This document shows positions 1-12,249 of a stretch of 64,000 nt of DNA, piece by piece. Position 1 is the first letter of the stretch. Each line of letters opens with the position of its first letter. The stretch spans positions 96,259,015 through 96,323,014 of the forward strand of contig OW799237.1 in NCBI GenBank assembly GCA_941918925.1. The letters are read 5' to 3'. The position numbers were made by a program, and so were the translations under genes. Below the pieces are notes generated by a model. That model did no database searches. It saw only the letters and a list, made by a program, of their open reading frames with translations, and was not told the origin of the DNA. The DNA comes from Phyto melanocephala (taxonomy: Eukaryota > Arthropoda > Insecta > Diptera > Rhinophoridae).

Positions 1-935
1 GCAATAAGTATGCAACAATAGTTAAACATTTCCGTTTCTTGGATTTCGTTTTAAATCTAGCGTTTTCTATTTCTTTAATTTTTTTTTGTTTAATTTGTGG
101 ATACAGTTATTGGAGTTGTATAGTGTTTTTGAGTTTTATATATTCTTGTAAGGAAAAACGTGTCGATTGGATGTAGTTTTAGTTTATTTAGGCAGGTTGC
201 AGTTAAAATATAGAAATATCACACAATCTTGCGCGGAACCAAGGGTAAAGGTAAAAGGTATATACGAATTTCCTTTTCTTCCTTTTCCCACCCCTCAAAG
301 GCGTACGCTGAATCTGCACAGGCATATTTAATTTTTAACGATAATATTTTTAACGATTTTATTCATTAACATAATAAATGCTTCCTCCAATTCTATAAGT
401 GAACTTTGCTTTGTCCATTTGTCTTTGAGAAATATTCTAAAAAGCAAACTACTATTTCGATAAAAATTTAATTTATTTTTTAATATATTTTATTAAATGT
501 TTTTTATAGAAAACCAGTATAACTGCTTCAATAAGAAGTTCATTTTCTTAATTGTCACTCGCTTTAGTAATTAAACATCACCGACAATATAAATAAAAAT
601 CCTGCCAAATTAAATCCTTTAAATGATATTATTTAGCTGCAATCAGGATATAGCTATTTATTTATGACAAGTCAATTATTATAACGTGTGTCTCATTAAG
701 AGTGATTGCTTTATCTAAAATTTGACAGCTGTATCATATGCTTATTCCGATTACTAGTTCTAATTACTAGTGTTTTACAAAAAAATGCGTACAAGATGTG
801 AAAACATATTAGAAAAATTTATAAAGTTTTGTTGAGACCGCTCGCAAGCTTTGAAGAATTTTCAGTTGAGAAAATGCACTTAAGGTATTAACCATACGAA
901 AAACGGGTAAACATTTTTTTTAAGAAACTTGGTTG
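1..935. other. AT-rich sequence without recognisable feature
   Basis: No ORF with family resemblance, no terminal repeats and no RNA gene seen. The block is A/T-rich with short homopolymers, as in the other intergenic stretches. Confidence 0.5.
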
Positions 936-937
936 TA

Positions 938-1492
938 AAGGGTGCGCCAAATAACTTTTTTTGTTAAATGCTAGAAAAAAAGTGTAGGTTCGTCTGTGTG
1001 GCACGCAGTGCCGTCCTGTTGAAACAAAATGTTGCCAATATCCTCCACTTAAATTTTTGTGAACAAAAATTCGTTCAGCATGGCCCAATAACAATCGCCA
1101 TTGACAACGGCCACTCCTTTTCCCCATTTTCGAAGCAAAATGGCCCAATTATGCCTCTGAACCAAAATCCGCATCAAACTGTGACTCGTTTTGGGTGTGT
1201 CGGTTTTTCAATGTATGCGTGCTGGTTTTCTGTGCCCCAAATGCGACAATTTTGCTTGTTTACATACACGTGAAGATCAAAATGAGCTTCATCTGAAGAG
1301 ATGATTTTTTTTTTTGAAAAAATCGGCCAAAGTAATCTCGCAATATTTCATAGCGTTGTCAGGCGTATACACAACCATATTCGTTCAGCGGAAGGATAAA
1401 ACTAATTATCTGTCAAATCAGACATGAGCTAAGTGTTACCATTCACGAAATAAGCGCTAGTTGAAAAAAAAAACGTTAGATGGCACACCCTT
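938..1492 (-). mobile_element. Mariner (IS630-type) deletion derivative, 555 bp
   Basis: The ends are AAGGGTGCGCCA on the left and the reverse complement of AAGGGTGTGCCA on the right, each flanked by TA (936-937 and 1493-1494), which is the mariner target-site duplication. The minus strand of the inside carries broken fragments of an IS630/mariner transposase: a stretch like the region around the second catalytic Asp, and upstream the TIR-proximal leader. The N-terminal and C-terminal parts are gone, so it could only move with enzyme from elsewhere. The copy at 21356-21880 shares its structure and much of its sequence. Confidence 0.8.
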
Positions 1493-1659
1493 TATAGGAA
1501 CAGCAAGACTCCTGTGCATTAACGTAGCGGTAAATCTCTGAAAAGCATTGCTGTTGTAAACGAGAGTGTCGCCAAAAACAAAAAAAAAACGTCCCCAGAA
1601 CTTTTCTGAACAATTTCAAATTTCACGAAGCACTGTTCTATGAGTAACGGAGCAAAGTA

Positions 1660-2310
1660 AATGAAAATTTTTCGAAAAAAGTCGTCTAATCTAATGAAGC
1701 GCATTTGCATATGAATGACCTTCGTGAATACCAAAAAATTTCGGATTTTTGTTTTCACCATATCCTTAGGTAATCTATGAAAAACAAATGCGACAAAGAC
1801 GAGTAAATATCTGGTACGTATTTTGGTCAGGCAACACTTGTGCTTATTTTTAGTGCCTTGTTTTTTTTTAAGATTAGACCGAAATTGCTGTGTTTATGAA
1901 CGACATTCGTTACCAGAACACGATAGCGGTGATTATGTGGCATCAACTGGATGTCATAGATCTAGGCAGCATGTGGTTTCAGCAAGATGGCGCCACCTGC
2001 TACACCGCTATTGAAAGACACCATTTATTGCAGCAACGATATCCAGAATAAATTATCTCAAGGACATCTAAAGTCAACTGGCCACCACGATCATGCAATT
2101 TAACGCCTGCAATTTTTTCTTTTAAAAATCTCAGGTTCATGCGAATAAACGAAAAACAAATCCGTAATCCAAGGCGTTATTTTTGTGTAACAGCTACATT
2201 TATGTGAAACATGTTATCAAAAAGGAAAAAAATTATAAAATTTTAATGACCTGTCATCAGAGTCGTGGGGGCAATTTCATTGGTATTTTACGTCATACTT
2301 AATCGGAACA
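1660..2310 (+). pseudogene. Mariner/IS630-type transposase fossil
   Basis: Reading the plus strand across frames gives, in the right order, relics of the transposase core: EAHLHMND followed by FVNTKKFRIF in a shifted frame near 1695-1750 (the SDEAHF box with the first catalytic Asp lost), IWYVFWSG near 1808 (the VTVWCGFWSG region), then MWFQQDGATCYTA near 1971 (second catalytic Asp kept), PPRSCNLTPCNFF near 2080 (third catalytic region, SCDLTPLDFF in relatives, Asp changed to Asn) and SRGGNFIGILR near 2262 (usual C-terminal SRGGHLN). Frameshifts and stops are scattered throughout, so it cannot make an enzyme. No clear terminal repeats were found. It lies directly after the derivative at 938-1492 but is a separate, older insertion on the other strand. 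Confidence 0.7.
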
Positions 2311-2319
2311 TTTCTGCTT

Positions 2320-4680
2320 AATAATCCAAGAAAAATTTACAACTGCCTGAAAGATTGCATGAAAAACCGCATTCCTGCTGAGACACCCCTTACTTATTTG
2401 CACATACATTGTCCATAAAATATTATGATTACCAAAGCAGGCTTGTGCATTTGCAATTTATTCTACTTTTTTTTTTGCATACTCGACGCAGTGATCAATG
2501 AAATTTTTTAATTAGAAATGCTATTTTCTCATCACTTCTACTTAAACAATTTTTGATCAACTTTGCATAGGTATTTATATCTTCAGGCAATTCGATTTTG
2601 TAGTTTATTGGCCTTAATGGCTTAAAAAAAACTGTGAATTGAATAATAAATAAATAAATAAATAAGTAAAATTGTATGCACATACAAAACTAATATAATT
2701 CTTATACCTTTTACCTGTGGAGTCAAGGCAACACGTGGCTTCGTCATTTCCTTTGTCCCGGTGTTGGTTGAAATGAAGTTTTTAAAGCACCCATATTGTA
2801 GTAAAAAAAACAGCTCTTATATACAGGATATATTTATAAAACGTGAAAAGTTATAGGCAAAATTAAGTGGAAAAACAAATAAAGTGTTTAACCCCAATAA
2901 TTTATGTTCGAAAACGATAGTTAGGGCATATTCCCGAACATGGTTTTTAAAAATCGTCCAGACAAAATGGAAAAATCGGTTTGCAGCTGATTGAGATATA
3001 AGCGGCAAAATAAAACAGACTCAGTATTATTAAAAAAAATTACAAACAGAAATAAATTTTTTTAAGCTGAATAACAAACGACAGCTTTAAATGAAAAGGA
3101 TTTACTTTTAAAAATAATACAACACAAATAAAAATTTCAAATCTATGAATTCCACCACTAGAAAATGGAGTTAAAAATTTATGTATGGGTCAAGTTTTAT
3201 ATTTAAAAATTTACATCCCTCAATAGCTTCAATATTGATATCAAGTAAAAGAGGTACGATATCATTATTTTTTAAAAACACAGGTAAAAACATTGTTGTG
3301 AGAATTCTATAAAAAAACTAAGCACGACCATATATCGCATTTTTACCTATTTACTGATGTTTCTTTTGAAAAATTTTCCTTACAAAAAAAACGGTTTCAA
3401 CCATGTAAATTTTATTGCCCAACTTTTTTCTAATATATAGATTAAGCTCACTTTAGTAACTAAAGTGCAACATAACAACACATTCACATACAGAGATCTA
3501 CATACAAGTATTTGTATCCGTAATTGCTCACTTTTTTTGATTTCTTGTCTGATGGTCTGATTTCTTGCTAAATGTTCTAGTTTTTCTTTCGTTTCGTTTT
3601 TCGTTTTGCTTTTTTTACCGACTTTAATAGTATGTTTCTATTTCAGTTTGTATACTTTATCCGACACACACACACATACATTTATGTAACTTAAATATGT
3701 AGATGGACACATCTGCTGTATAGACTTCGTGATATATAAACAAGTCATTGTGTTTGTGTAAAACTGCACATGAAAATTGCATGCAGTTAATCGCATCTTG
3801 CACCATATTTGCTTCCTACCTCGCTTCAATGGCTTTGCATGTTAGTCATAGTTTTCCGATTTTTCGAGTGTTTCCTTTTGCTTTTTCGCTTTTTTTTAAT
3901 TTTTTATTCATTTCGTTTGTGTTAAATGTCTATGCCTGTGTCTGAGTGATTGTATTTAGTATGTCGGTAATCAATATGACGGCTTGGATTTCCTTATGTC
4001 ACATTTCATGTGTGATTTACTTGTTATTGCTGTTGTTGTTATTGTTAGTGTAATTTATTTTTTATTTTGGTTGTAAACAATTTTTCTTATAATTGACAGT
4101 TTATTGTATTGTAAAAGTTCACTTAAAGAAAAAGCAAGGATATATGCAAATTAAATTTAAGTTGCTGAAATTTGATATTGACAAAACTATACCTCAAAAT
4201 GTATTTGCCAATTGTAGGAAAACTCTTAGAAAAGTTTTACGTCAGTTATTATCTAATTACTAATAAGGACACGAAAGTTTTTTTAATCTTCAGTTAACTA
4301 ATTTATAATTTAGGAGTCATAACATAACTTTACTCTTCATATATTTTAGTGTCGTATAAAATGTATTCGGTTTTGACAAATTATATTCTTTTTAATTAGT
4401 GTTGCTTGTGTTTATGTTTATTGAAATAATTTTTAATGTTTTTTTTTCAGTGTAATTTTATGTACTTTACGATTTTAGTTTAAAAAACTTAATTATCATA
4501 TTGCTGTTTAGTGAGTACTCCATTTTTTAATGTTTGATTTTATATAAAGTTTGTTACATATTGAAGAATATATATTTCTACAAAAAAACCCAACTTGAAT
4601 TGTTGAGTCACTAAATATTGTGTACTCGGTTGGTTGGTGGTTATCACGGTAGTTGATAACACTCAAACAGTCAAGTGTCA
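2320..4680. other. AT-rich sequence, no gene recognised
   Basis: The short ORFs here look like chance openings in AT-rich DNA and resemble nothing known to me. A short (CA)n tract lies near 3664-3677. No inverted-repeat element was recognised. Confidence 0.5.
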
Positions 4681-4684
4681 AGTA

Positions 4685-5470
4685 AGTCAACGTTTCGACA
4701 AGAACTCTTCACCCAGAGTCCGACATCAGATATTTCTGAAATATCATAAAACATATATATGCCTAGGATCCTGTCTCCTAGCAGCAAGGGCAGGGCACTT
4801 GCAAAGAAGTTAAAAAAACCGATATTTCCTGTCTTTCTTCTAAACCAAGTCCAGACAGCTGCAACAATGGACGTTAAAGGAAAGTACGAGTCCATTCACA
4901 TGTCTTCCTATAATCCATTTACCCGTCCCTCCAACCTTGACTCCTAAGTTGTCACCATGTCATCTTTTATCGGCCTTTTTTAAGAAATTATTTAGAGAGC
5001 TTGCCATTGGTAGTCCTCTAGACACTTTTGCTACTGCATTTCCTTTGAAGATATATAGAGCAGGTCCCTCCTGGGAAGCTTAGTCACACACCAACTTAGG
5101 CAACGTCAAGAACCTGACAAAGGTTAGACAACTTTTTCCTGCATTGTTCTACTAATTTAAACTTAGTAGTGCCGAGCGCCGCCTAACTGTCGCCAAGAAG
5201 GCCAATATTCGCTTTAATATTCTTATCATTCAGTATCCTTCATGCCCCCAGGTAGGAAATATTTTAACCTGAAATACATTGCATTTATTCAAAAGTCGGT
5301 AAGAGAGCTTTATCCCCATTTCACCAGAAAATAAACCAAATCCATTCACACATGCAAGCCTATCGGTGCATGTATCACACTTATTCCAGTAGGGAATTTA
5401 AATTTTAAACGCCCTGTCAAAAACCATATAGAGGGTGGCAGACAAACCCTCACTTAGTGCTGATTCAAAA
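4685..5470. repeat. GC-elevated island, probable unidentified repeat relic
   Basis: Base composition changes sharply here: C-rich text without long A/T runs, between AT-rich flanks. Reading frames are broken on both strands (62 codons on plus at 4759-4947, 74 on minus at 4671-4895) and match no family I can name. The look is that of an old retroelement or other dispersed repeat. A second block of the same character follows at 5750-6010. Confidence 0.4.
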
Positions 5471-5749
5471 GTGAGTACAGTTTGATTTATTAATTTTAAA
5501 TAATCGACAGCAATGCTATTTACTTATCAAATCCTAAAGGTATAATAATTATGGCACAATAACAATCCAACAATTAAAAATTTTTCAAATTCATGTAACT
5601 TATAGCCTGTTTAACGATGTCGAAAGAAACCCCAAGCGAAATTTTCATTCGTACAAATACGTTGAAAACAAAAACAAATTTTTAGTTTTTGTTGTTGTTT
5701 TTAATATATTTGTAAGATTGAAAATTACGTTCGCCTTTAGATAAACAGG

Positions 5750-6010
5750 CAGTTAATGTTTTTATATAAACCAAAATTTGCTCATGTTAAAACCCCAATT
5801 GTGGCCCTCAGACATACCCGTTTCAGACCTAAAAATAACATAGAGTCCAATGAGTTCAACTTGGGCCATAAAGCCCTTCACACTCTGCAGTCCTTTCTGT
5901 ACCCTTACACCATATTAGTCCTGTCGGATACCCACGCCCTAATACGCCCAAAATAGTAACCTATCGGAGGCTTCACCATGCCTCTTCTGCATAATGTCCT
6001 TTTAAGGCCC
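5750..6010. repeat. Second GC-elevated island, unidentified
   Basis: Same composition as 4685-5470, separated from it by ordinary AT-rich sequence. A plus-strand opening of 66 codons (5756-5956) has no recognisable domain. It may belong to the same degraded repeat. Confidence 0.3.
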
Positions 6011-7520
6011 TATTACACGGAAAAAAATATAAAGAGCGTCACAAAAGTATCACGGCTTAAAAAACGAGATTTTTTGCCTGTCTCTCTTTAAGAAATAAAA
6101 TATTGTGTGCTTTGTTAAACAAAATTGGCTTAAAGTTATAAAAATGACTTTCAAAGATACTTTAATTTTTTGTAATCAATTAATAAAAATCAAGAAATAC
6201 TTGTTTAGAAGACCAATTTTTTACGTCATTCGAAACTACAATTAAGTCCCACTAAACACTATTTGCCTTATTTGTAAATATTTTAAATGGTTTATAAAAC
6301 TAATTTTATATAAAAATGTGTAAACTTCTTAAAGCACTTTTAATTTTTATAAATTAAACGGTATGTATATGATAGATGTATATTTTAAAAAGGTTAATGA
6401 TTCATGGCTTTTTTTACTTTTTGTTCTAAACTTTTTCGCTACTTGTTTATAGGGAGTTATTTCCGTCACCATGATTTGTATATAAACTATAAACAGTTTG
6501 AAAAATTTTATTTTGTTTGGATTAATAGTTTGATTATAAGCATCTTTTACATAGACAGCAGAACTTATAAATAGGCAAAATATAAAATAATTTTTTTTCC
6601 CAACTTTTAGGCATTACACAGCTAGATCATTTTATTCTCTTACATGTGTTATAATTTTTCTTTTATATAAGGACTAAGCGATTATTACTTGTTGTATATA
6701 GGGTGTGCTAGTGCTGTTATTACCAAATTTCAGAGATCGCTTTAAGTTTAAGGAACTTTTAAACCGTGTGTGTGTTATTTTATTTATTCAATTGTGTATA
6801 TGTTGGAACAACTTAAGTGTTATTGTTGTTTTATAGTATGTTATTAACTTAATAATTTTTAAGTTTGTATTTTACTTTAGTTTATTACACACACATACTC
6901 ATGCATACACACACACACACACACATTCATTTGTACATCCTCATTGTTATAATTATTAGTTGCTATAAACTTTTTTATGTTCTTGTTTAGTCTAGTCATT
7001 AAATTGTATGTTAATTTGCTTAATACATAAATTTAAAATAAAAATATTTTTAATAATCCTGGTTTGTGGTCTTGTGCGTAAAACTGTGTTTTAAGAACAG
7101 TATACAGTGACATTCAATGGCCTATGTCAGGACGAATTTTAAAGTTGCATTGAAACTAATTTTTATATAAATTCAAACAAAAAATAGTTTAAATACACGA
7201 TTTTCTATATCTAGAAGAAGATTTTACTATGTCCATTAAATGAATAATCCACAAATAGGGAAATTTGTTCAAATTTTAATTTTAGAATCTTTAACAAATG
7301 TTTATATAGTTGCCTTAAATATAAAAAATTTCAAGGCAAATACTGTTGCTTTTACACATTGATATTTTTATTAACATAATTTATTTTAACTTTTATTGAA
7401 TTAAAATAGCAAAAGAAGTGTAGAATAGTAAAAGCAATCTTATGGGTAGATAACTACCCATGCTTGATTTAAAAAAAAATTAATGTAACTTCCAATCCAG
7501 ATTTTTAAGAAATTCAAAAT
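6011..7520. other. AT-rich sequence with a (CA)n microsatellite
   Basis: No gene or transposon was recognised. The only structure is a short alternating CA tract at about 6907-6925 and A/T homopolymers. Confidence 0.5.
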
Positions 7521-8590
7521 ATACACAGTCTCGCATAAAACTATTGGCACAGAAAGAAATTTGCATTTTTTTTAATCCATTTTAGGCACATAATTAGAAT
7601 AAAATATTACGTAATAAATGGCTCCTACGATGACTAACTAATTTTATTGCGTATTTTTTATTTATCTATACTGAACATATTTTAATAAAAAATTTAATAG
7701 AAAAGTTCATAATTTCCTCACACAAAAGTTTTAGCACACTCACACAACAATTCGGTATATAACCAAATTTGCCAAAGATCTGGCAAAGAAATTAAAACCT
7801 ATCCGCTATATTTATTTAATTAATATTTCGGTTAATAAAAACACTAAAATGAGCAGAAAACAAAAAAGAAATCGCTGAATCAAAGCGAAAAAAAATACTA
7901 CATGGCAAGGTGTATGCATAGATTAGTTAAATGATGGAAATAACCCTTTTTACAATTCATTGTATTATTAAACGTTTCAAAGTAAAATCAAGTTTCGAAA
8001 GTGATAATCGAACAGAGTCCTAGATCTTAAACCGACCGCGAAAAATAACGAAAACCCCAACAAAAAAAAATGTCAACCGAAGTTGCCGCTGAAGTTGGTA
8101 AGAATGTTCATCCCATGACCATTCGGAGAGTACTACATGAGTATAAATATACTGCCCGAGTTGCAAGACGTAAGCCTCTTGTTTCTTCGATTAACCTACT
8201 AAAAATAATTTGTAAGCAAACCTATTAGTTTTTGGGACGAAATACTATTCTCGGATGAGAGTAAGTTTAATACTTTTCTTGCTTCCACAGCTAAATACGG
8301 TAGAGGTAGTGTTATGGTATGTGGCTGCATGACTACTTGATGTCTGTGGGTGTTGGTGAGTTGTGTGTAATAGAAGGCATTTTGGACAAGACTGCTTATT
8401 TTAATACCCTAAAGAAAACATTTAAAAAAGTTCCAAACCAACAAAACAATGATCCCAGCATTTAGCTCACGATATGCGAATGTGGTTAATGTATAACGGC
8501 GCATGTCTAAACACACACGCAGTACACTCCCCCGATCTCAATGCGATTGAGCTTTTGTCAGAAGAATAAAAAATCGGCCGTTTTCAAATA

Positions 8591-10219
8591 CAGTGAGGTG
8601 CACAAATGAGTACAAGTTTGTACTTTGAGCACTTTTTATGTAATAGAAATAAAAGTAATAAAGCAAATTCAAAAATTTTTTTTGTAGTTTATTTAGTATT
8701 AGGTACTTAACAAAACAGTGTAAAATTCAAAACATAAAGCATCAATTTCTAAGAAAAAAATAAAGAAAACGAAAACAACTCCAATGTACTCAATTTTGCA
8801 CCGTTGAAAAATCTTGCGAAATACGAATATTTTGAATATTTAGTCCAAAGCCCTTTATTTTGTAAGACATCATTTATGCGATTTGGCATACTCTCCAACA
8901 ATTTCAGTATAATTTCTTTTGGAATATTCTTCCATTCATTTTGGATCCGCTGCCAAAGCTCGTCCAAATTCGTAGGGGCTGATTGGTACTGTCCCAACCG
9001 TCTCTTTACGATTGGCCACAAATTCTCAATCGGATTGAGGTCGGGAATTTGTGCTGGCCACTGCAATAATTGAAAATTTTGGTCGCCAAGCTATTCTTTC
9101 TCGATTTTGGACGTGTGTTTTTTATCACCATCCTGCTGAGAAATTACTTCTTCTGCAGGATAGGCGCTCTTATCTAAAAAATCGGAAAGATAAGTCTGCA
9201 AAATTCTCAAATAGTCTTCTTTCTTCATTATGTTATCAATTTTTTGCAGTGGTCCAAGGTCCCACCACGTAAAGCAACCCCATACCACGACGTTTTCTCC
9301 CCCGTGCTTCAAAGTTTTCTACACATGGCGCCTTTGAATTTCTTCACCAGGGCGGCGCCAGCAATATTGTTTACCGTCGAATTGGAAACGGTTAAATTTG
9401 GATTCGTCTGGCCAGATCACACGTTTCCAGTCGTCCACTGTCCTAGTTTTGTGCTCTTTGGCAAATTTTAACCATGCCTTTACATTTTTTTCCGACAATT
9501 CAGGTTTTTGTTTTTTTACTGCTGCAATATAACCAATATCGCAAAGGGCTCTACATGCTGTCCACCGACTAACGAGTTTTCCGATTGCTAACGAAGCATC
9601 TTTTGGTGCTAAAAACTTATCTATTTTCATTTCTCTTATCATTAGACGGGCGTCCGCATTAGTAAGAAGTTTTTTCCGACCTATAACTTGAGGCTTGGGA
9701 ACAACGGAACACCGTTTTTGTACCCTTATGACTTATAATTGACTCAATTTAAGTTCTTTTGCAATTTCCCGGATAGAACAGCCTCTTTTAGTCATGGCCC
9801 GAATGCTCTCCTCGGTGGTTTTTGAAAGTTTCTTCATTATTTATTATTGTTAGGAATTTATTTGATTTAAAATAAAATGATTTTTGTTCAAAAATTTGCA
9901 CAATGTTTTTACCACACGCCATTTAAATAATGTCGAGCTTATGCAAATAGAATGAAAAATAACGGTACTTTTTCATTTATTTTCTTCAAATTCTGCATAA
10001 AATGCAAAAGTGCAAAATTGAGTACATAAAAGTTAATTTGGTTTTTTTCGTTTTTTTTTTGGTGCTTGATGCATTTTGTTACAGATCTTATATATTCTTA
10101 TTAAGTACCTAATACTAAATAAACTATAAAAAAAATTTTGAATTTGCTTTATTACTTTTATTTCTATGACATAAAAAGTGGTCAAAGTACAAACATGTAC
10201 TCATTTGTGCACCTCACTG
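8591..10219 (-). mobile_element. Tc1-type transposon with 119-bp terminal inverted repeats
   Basis: The element starts CAGTGAGGTGCACAAATGAG and ends with its inverse, flanked by TA at 8589-8590 and 10220-10221. The inverted repeats (8591-8709 and 10101-10219) differ at about five of 119 positions, so the insertion is younger than its host element. It is 1629 bp long, full length for a Tc1 element, and holds one transposase gene on the minus strand. Confidence 0.92.
8749..9837 (-). pseudogene. Tc1 transposase, uninterrupted frame but three nonsense codons
   Basis: From ATG at 9837 to the stop at 8749 there is one continuous register of 363 codons (362 plus stop; about 340 is usual), with no frameshift. 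It begins MKKLSKTTEESIRAMTK, followed by a helix-turn-helix region (SIREIAKELKLSQ). The catalytic core shows WPDESKFNRF (first Asp), VVWGCFTWW, ISQQDGDKKHTS (second Asp) and IPDLNPIENLW (final acidic residue Glu, the DD34E signature). Three in-frame stops break it: TAA at 9733-9735 in the DNA-binding domain, TAG at 9319-9321 where relatives have Val, and TAG at 9088-9090 at a position that is Trp in relatives. The product would therefore be non-functional. The unusual tail after the NKGLWTKY end may be read-through into the terminal repeat. Confidence 0.9.
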
Positions 10220-10504
10220 TAAGTTTGAACTGCAGCAGGCGTTGAGGGAATAGTGGTTTAAATTTGGAAAAGAAACGACAAAACATCTGGTCCATTCTAT
10301 GCCAAATCATTTAAAGGCAGTAAAAAAGCAAAAAAGATTGCCCACAATTTATTAAATGCTGCGTATTATAGAAAAAGCTCCACTTCTATAAATTTTTAAA
10401 TAAGATGTGCTAATACTTCTGTACGATAAATAATTTTTTTGTCAAACCTTTAATTAATGAATTTAAAAAATAAAGTTCATCTAAAGTATTAGTCACTACA
10501 TTAT

Positions 10505-11325
10505 ATAATCTAACTCAAGTAACTTCTTTTTTAAATGTTTAACTTTTCCAACGACTGTTAAGTGAATTTAAATTCAAAAAAACTTGCTGTGTCTTTGTGT
10601 AGTGGTCTTTAATGGGACAAAGGTAGATTAATAATTACATGTACTTACCTTTAATTAGACCATCAATTACCAGCTTTGACATTTTTTTTTTTTTTATTTA
10701 GTTTTCTTCCAAATAACCCAAACGCTGAAATATGTTAAAGAAAATTTGTATTTCTTCAATTTGCGTATTATATATGTACATATGTATGTAATTGGTTGTG
10801 GTTAAACAAATCCTTGACCAACTCAGTAGCTAAATATTTAAGTTGTTCTATTTTTATACCAAAAATAATACGTCTGTTCATGACTAAAGAAATTGAAAAA
10901 TGTTGGTTACAAATTTTTAAAAACCTAATTTTTTTAGACAGTAAAATATTTTTACAGAGCCTACTACAATAAGTATTTTATTTGTAGGGTAAGAAATTAA
11001 ATAAATATCACGTTAAAAATTAATTCTAAATAAATATGCTTTGAACGCTGCGCTTGCAACTGCAAAAGTTATCATAACAATCATACTAAAGCTCTAAACA
11101 CATAGACGACAGCAAGCAGCAATATGTTAATAATAAAAAAATTCATGTGTTTAAATGAAAACGATTATTTTGACGAAAGCACAGCAGCACGACTGCACAA
11201 CAGCATTTGCTGCTGCTGGCAACTTAGGCTATTTTATATTTTGACGAGCAGCAATAAACAAATATAGTGTTGCCATTATATATATTAAATTGGAAAAATA
11301 AGAACAAAAATGTATTTTTAATATC
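10505..11325. other. AT-rich sequence, nothing recognised
   Basis: No ORF, terminal repeat or RNA gene was recognised. A short CAG/CTG-rich patch lies near 11180-11250. Confidence 0.5.
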
Positions 11326-11329
11326 CTTA

Positions 11330-11395
11330 GGGCCGTATTCGTAAAAAATATTTTAGGTTTATTGAAGGCTTATTTCACAAATTTCTCTACAACAT
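11330..11395 (+). repeat. Truncated PIF/Harbinger-like MITE end
   Basis: It begins GGGCCGTATTCGTAAAAAAT directly after TTA, then follows the complete copy at 62369-62484 almost base for base for about 65 bp. The matching right half is missing, so this is a half element. Confidence 0.75.
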
Positions 11396-11932
11396 GTAGG
11401 TAGAATTTTTCAGATGTAGGATTAGTTCTTCTTTGGAAAACCTTTTTTCTTCTAAGTCCTATTTATCTTATTTTCAAGCTTTACCAGTCTACGACTATAA
11501 AACATATTTCTGCCAAATTTCATTGATCTAGCAGCACTCAATAAGTAGTAGTAGTAGGTATAAAACATTACTTTATATATTTTAATTTTATAGCACTTTT
11601 TACACAACACACCCTTCGTATTTGCAGTAATTATTTCCTTTTACCCTTTACGTAAAATATAAATTTCTATTGTGACAATGTTGCAACTCATCATCAAACA
11701 CCATGTTTATCACCAGTAATTAAGTATGAAAAACACACAACTTATTCTAAAATGTAAACACTTTTAAACATTCAGCTTACATACACATTACAATTTACAC
11801 AATTACTGGCGTAAAAAAGTTACATGGATTTTGTAAAAACATAAATGTTATAAGCTTTTATTGTTAAAAGAACAAGATTGTCATTAACAAAAGTTTATAT
11901 GTATGAGTAATTTCATCAACATCATCATTAAC

Positions 11933-12247
11933 CTACGGTCTACACCAGCCATCGATTTGTTTGAACAACGAACAATTTTTTGTGCGCACATGAATTTGCC
12001 TGGTGTGGACCGCTGTTGTCGATGTTTTGTTCTTGTTCAAACAGCGTTGTCAGAACATTTGTTCGAACAACGATGTCTGACATTAAGAGGTATTTTGAAT
12101 ATGAAAGAAAGAGACGACACATAAAAATACCAACAAAATACTCTTTATACGTTTTCTCCATATCAAAGAACATGAACAATTTTTTGACAGTTACTCTGCC
12201 GACGTTTTGTTCTAGTCCAAACAAATCGATGGCTCGTCAAGACGTAG
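11933..12247. mobile_element. MITE with about 30-bp inverted ends
   Basis: The left end reads CTACGGTCTACACCAGCC and then ATCGATTTGTTTG. The right end, reversed, reads CTACGTCTTGACGAGCC and then ATCGATTTGTTTG. Inside, short motifs related to TTGTTCAAACA and GTTCGAACAA recur in both directions, like the subterminal binding sites of some hAT elements. No transposase remnant or clear target duplication was seen, so the superfamily is open. Confidence 0.65.
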
Positions 12248-12249
12248 AG

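Larger units (their letters stand above)
7849..10355 (+). pseudogene. Tc1-like transposase fossil split by a nested transposon
   Basis: The start at 7849 gives MSRKQKEIAE-like text. Near 8070-8180 follows STEVAAEVGKNVHPMTIRRV and then RVARRKPLVSS, the Tc1 linker between the DNA-binding and catalytic domains. Later relics include YGMWLHD (from VMVWGCMS), GVGELCVIEGILDK near 8352, and a remnant of the QQDNDPKHTA box near 8440. The frame breaks repeatedly. At 8590 it is cut by the younger element, and directly after 10221 it resumes with LQQALREEW, ETTKHLVHSMPNHLKAV and a final LPTIY ending at the TAA of 10353-10355. Both halves fit the usual Tc1 order, which proves the nesting. Confidence 0.8.
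7524..10500 (+). mobile_element. Old Tc1-like element, interrupted by a younger Tc1 insertion
   Basis: An old Tc1-type element whose transposase relic is split by the insertion at 8591-10219. The left side has two related inward repeats: one near 7529 containing ACTATTGGCAC, and one near 7720 containing GTTTTAGCACAC. The right side has the matching motif GTGCTAATACTTCTGTACG near 10408 and a weaker one near 10475. That is the two-direct-repeats-per-end (IR/DR) arrangement of some Tc1 families. The outer ends are approximate. Confidence 0.6.
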
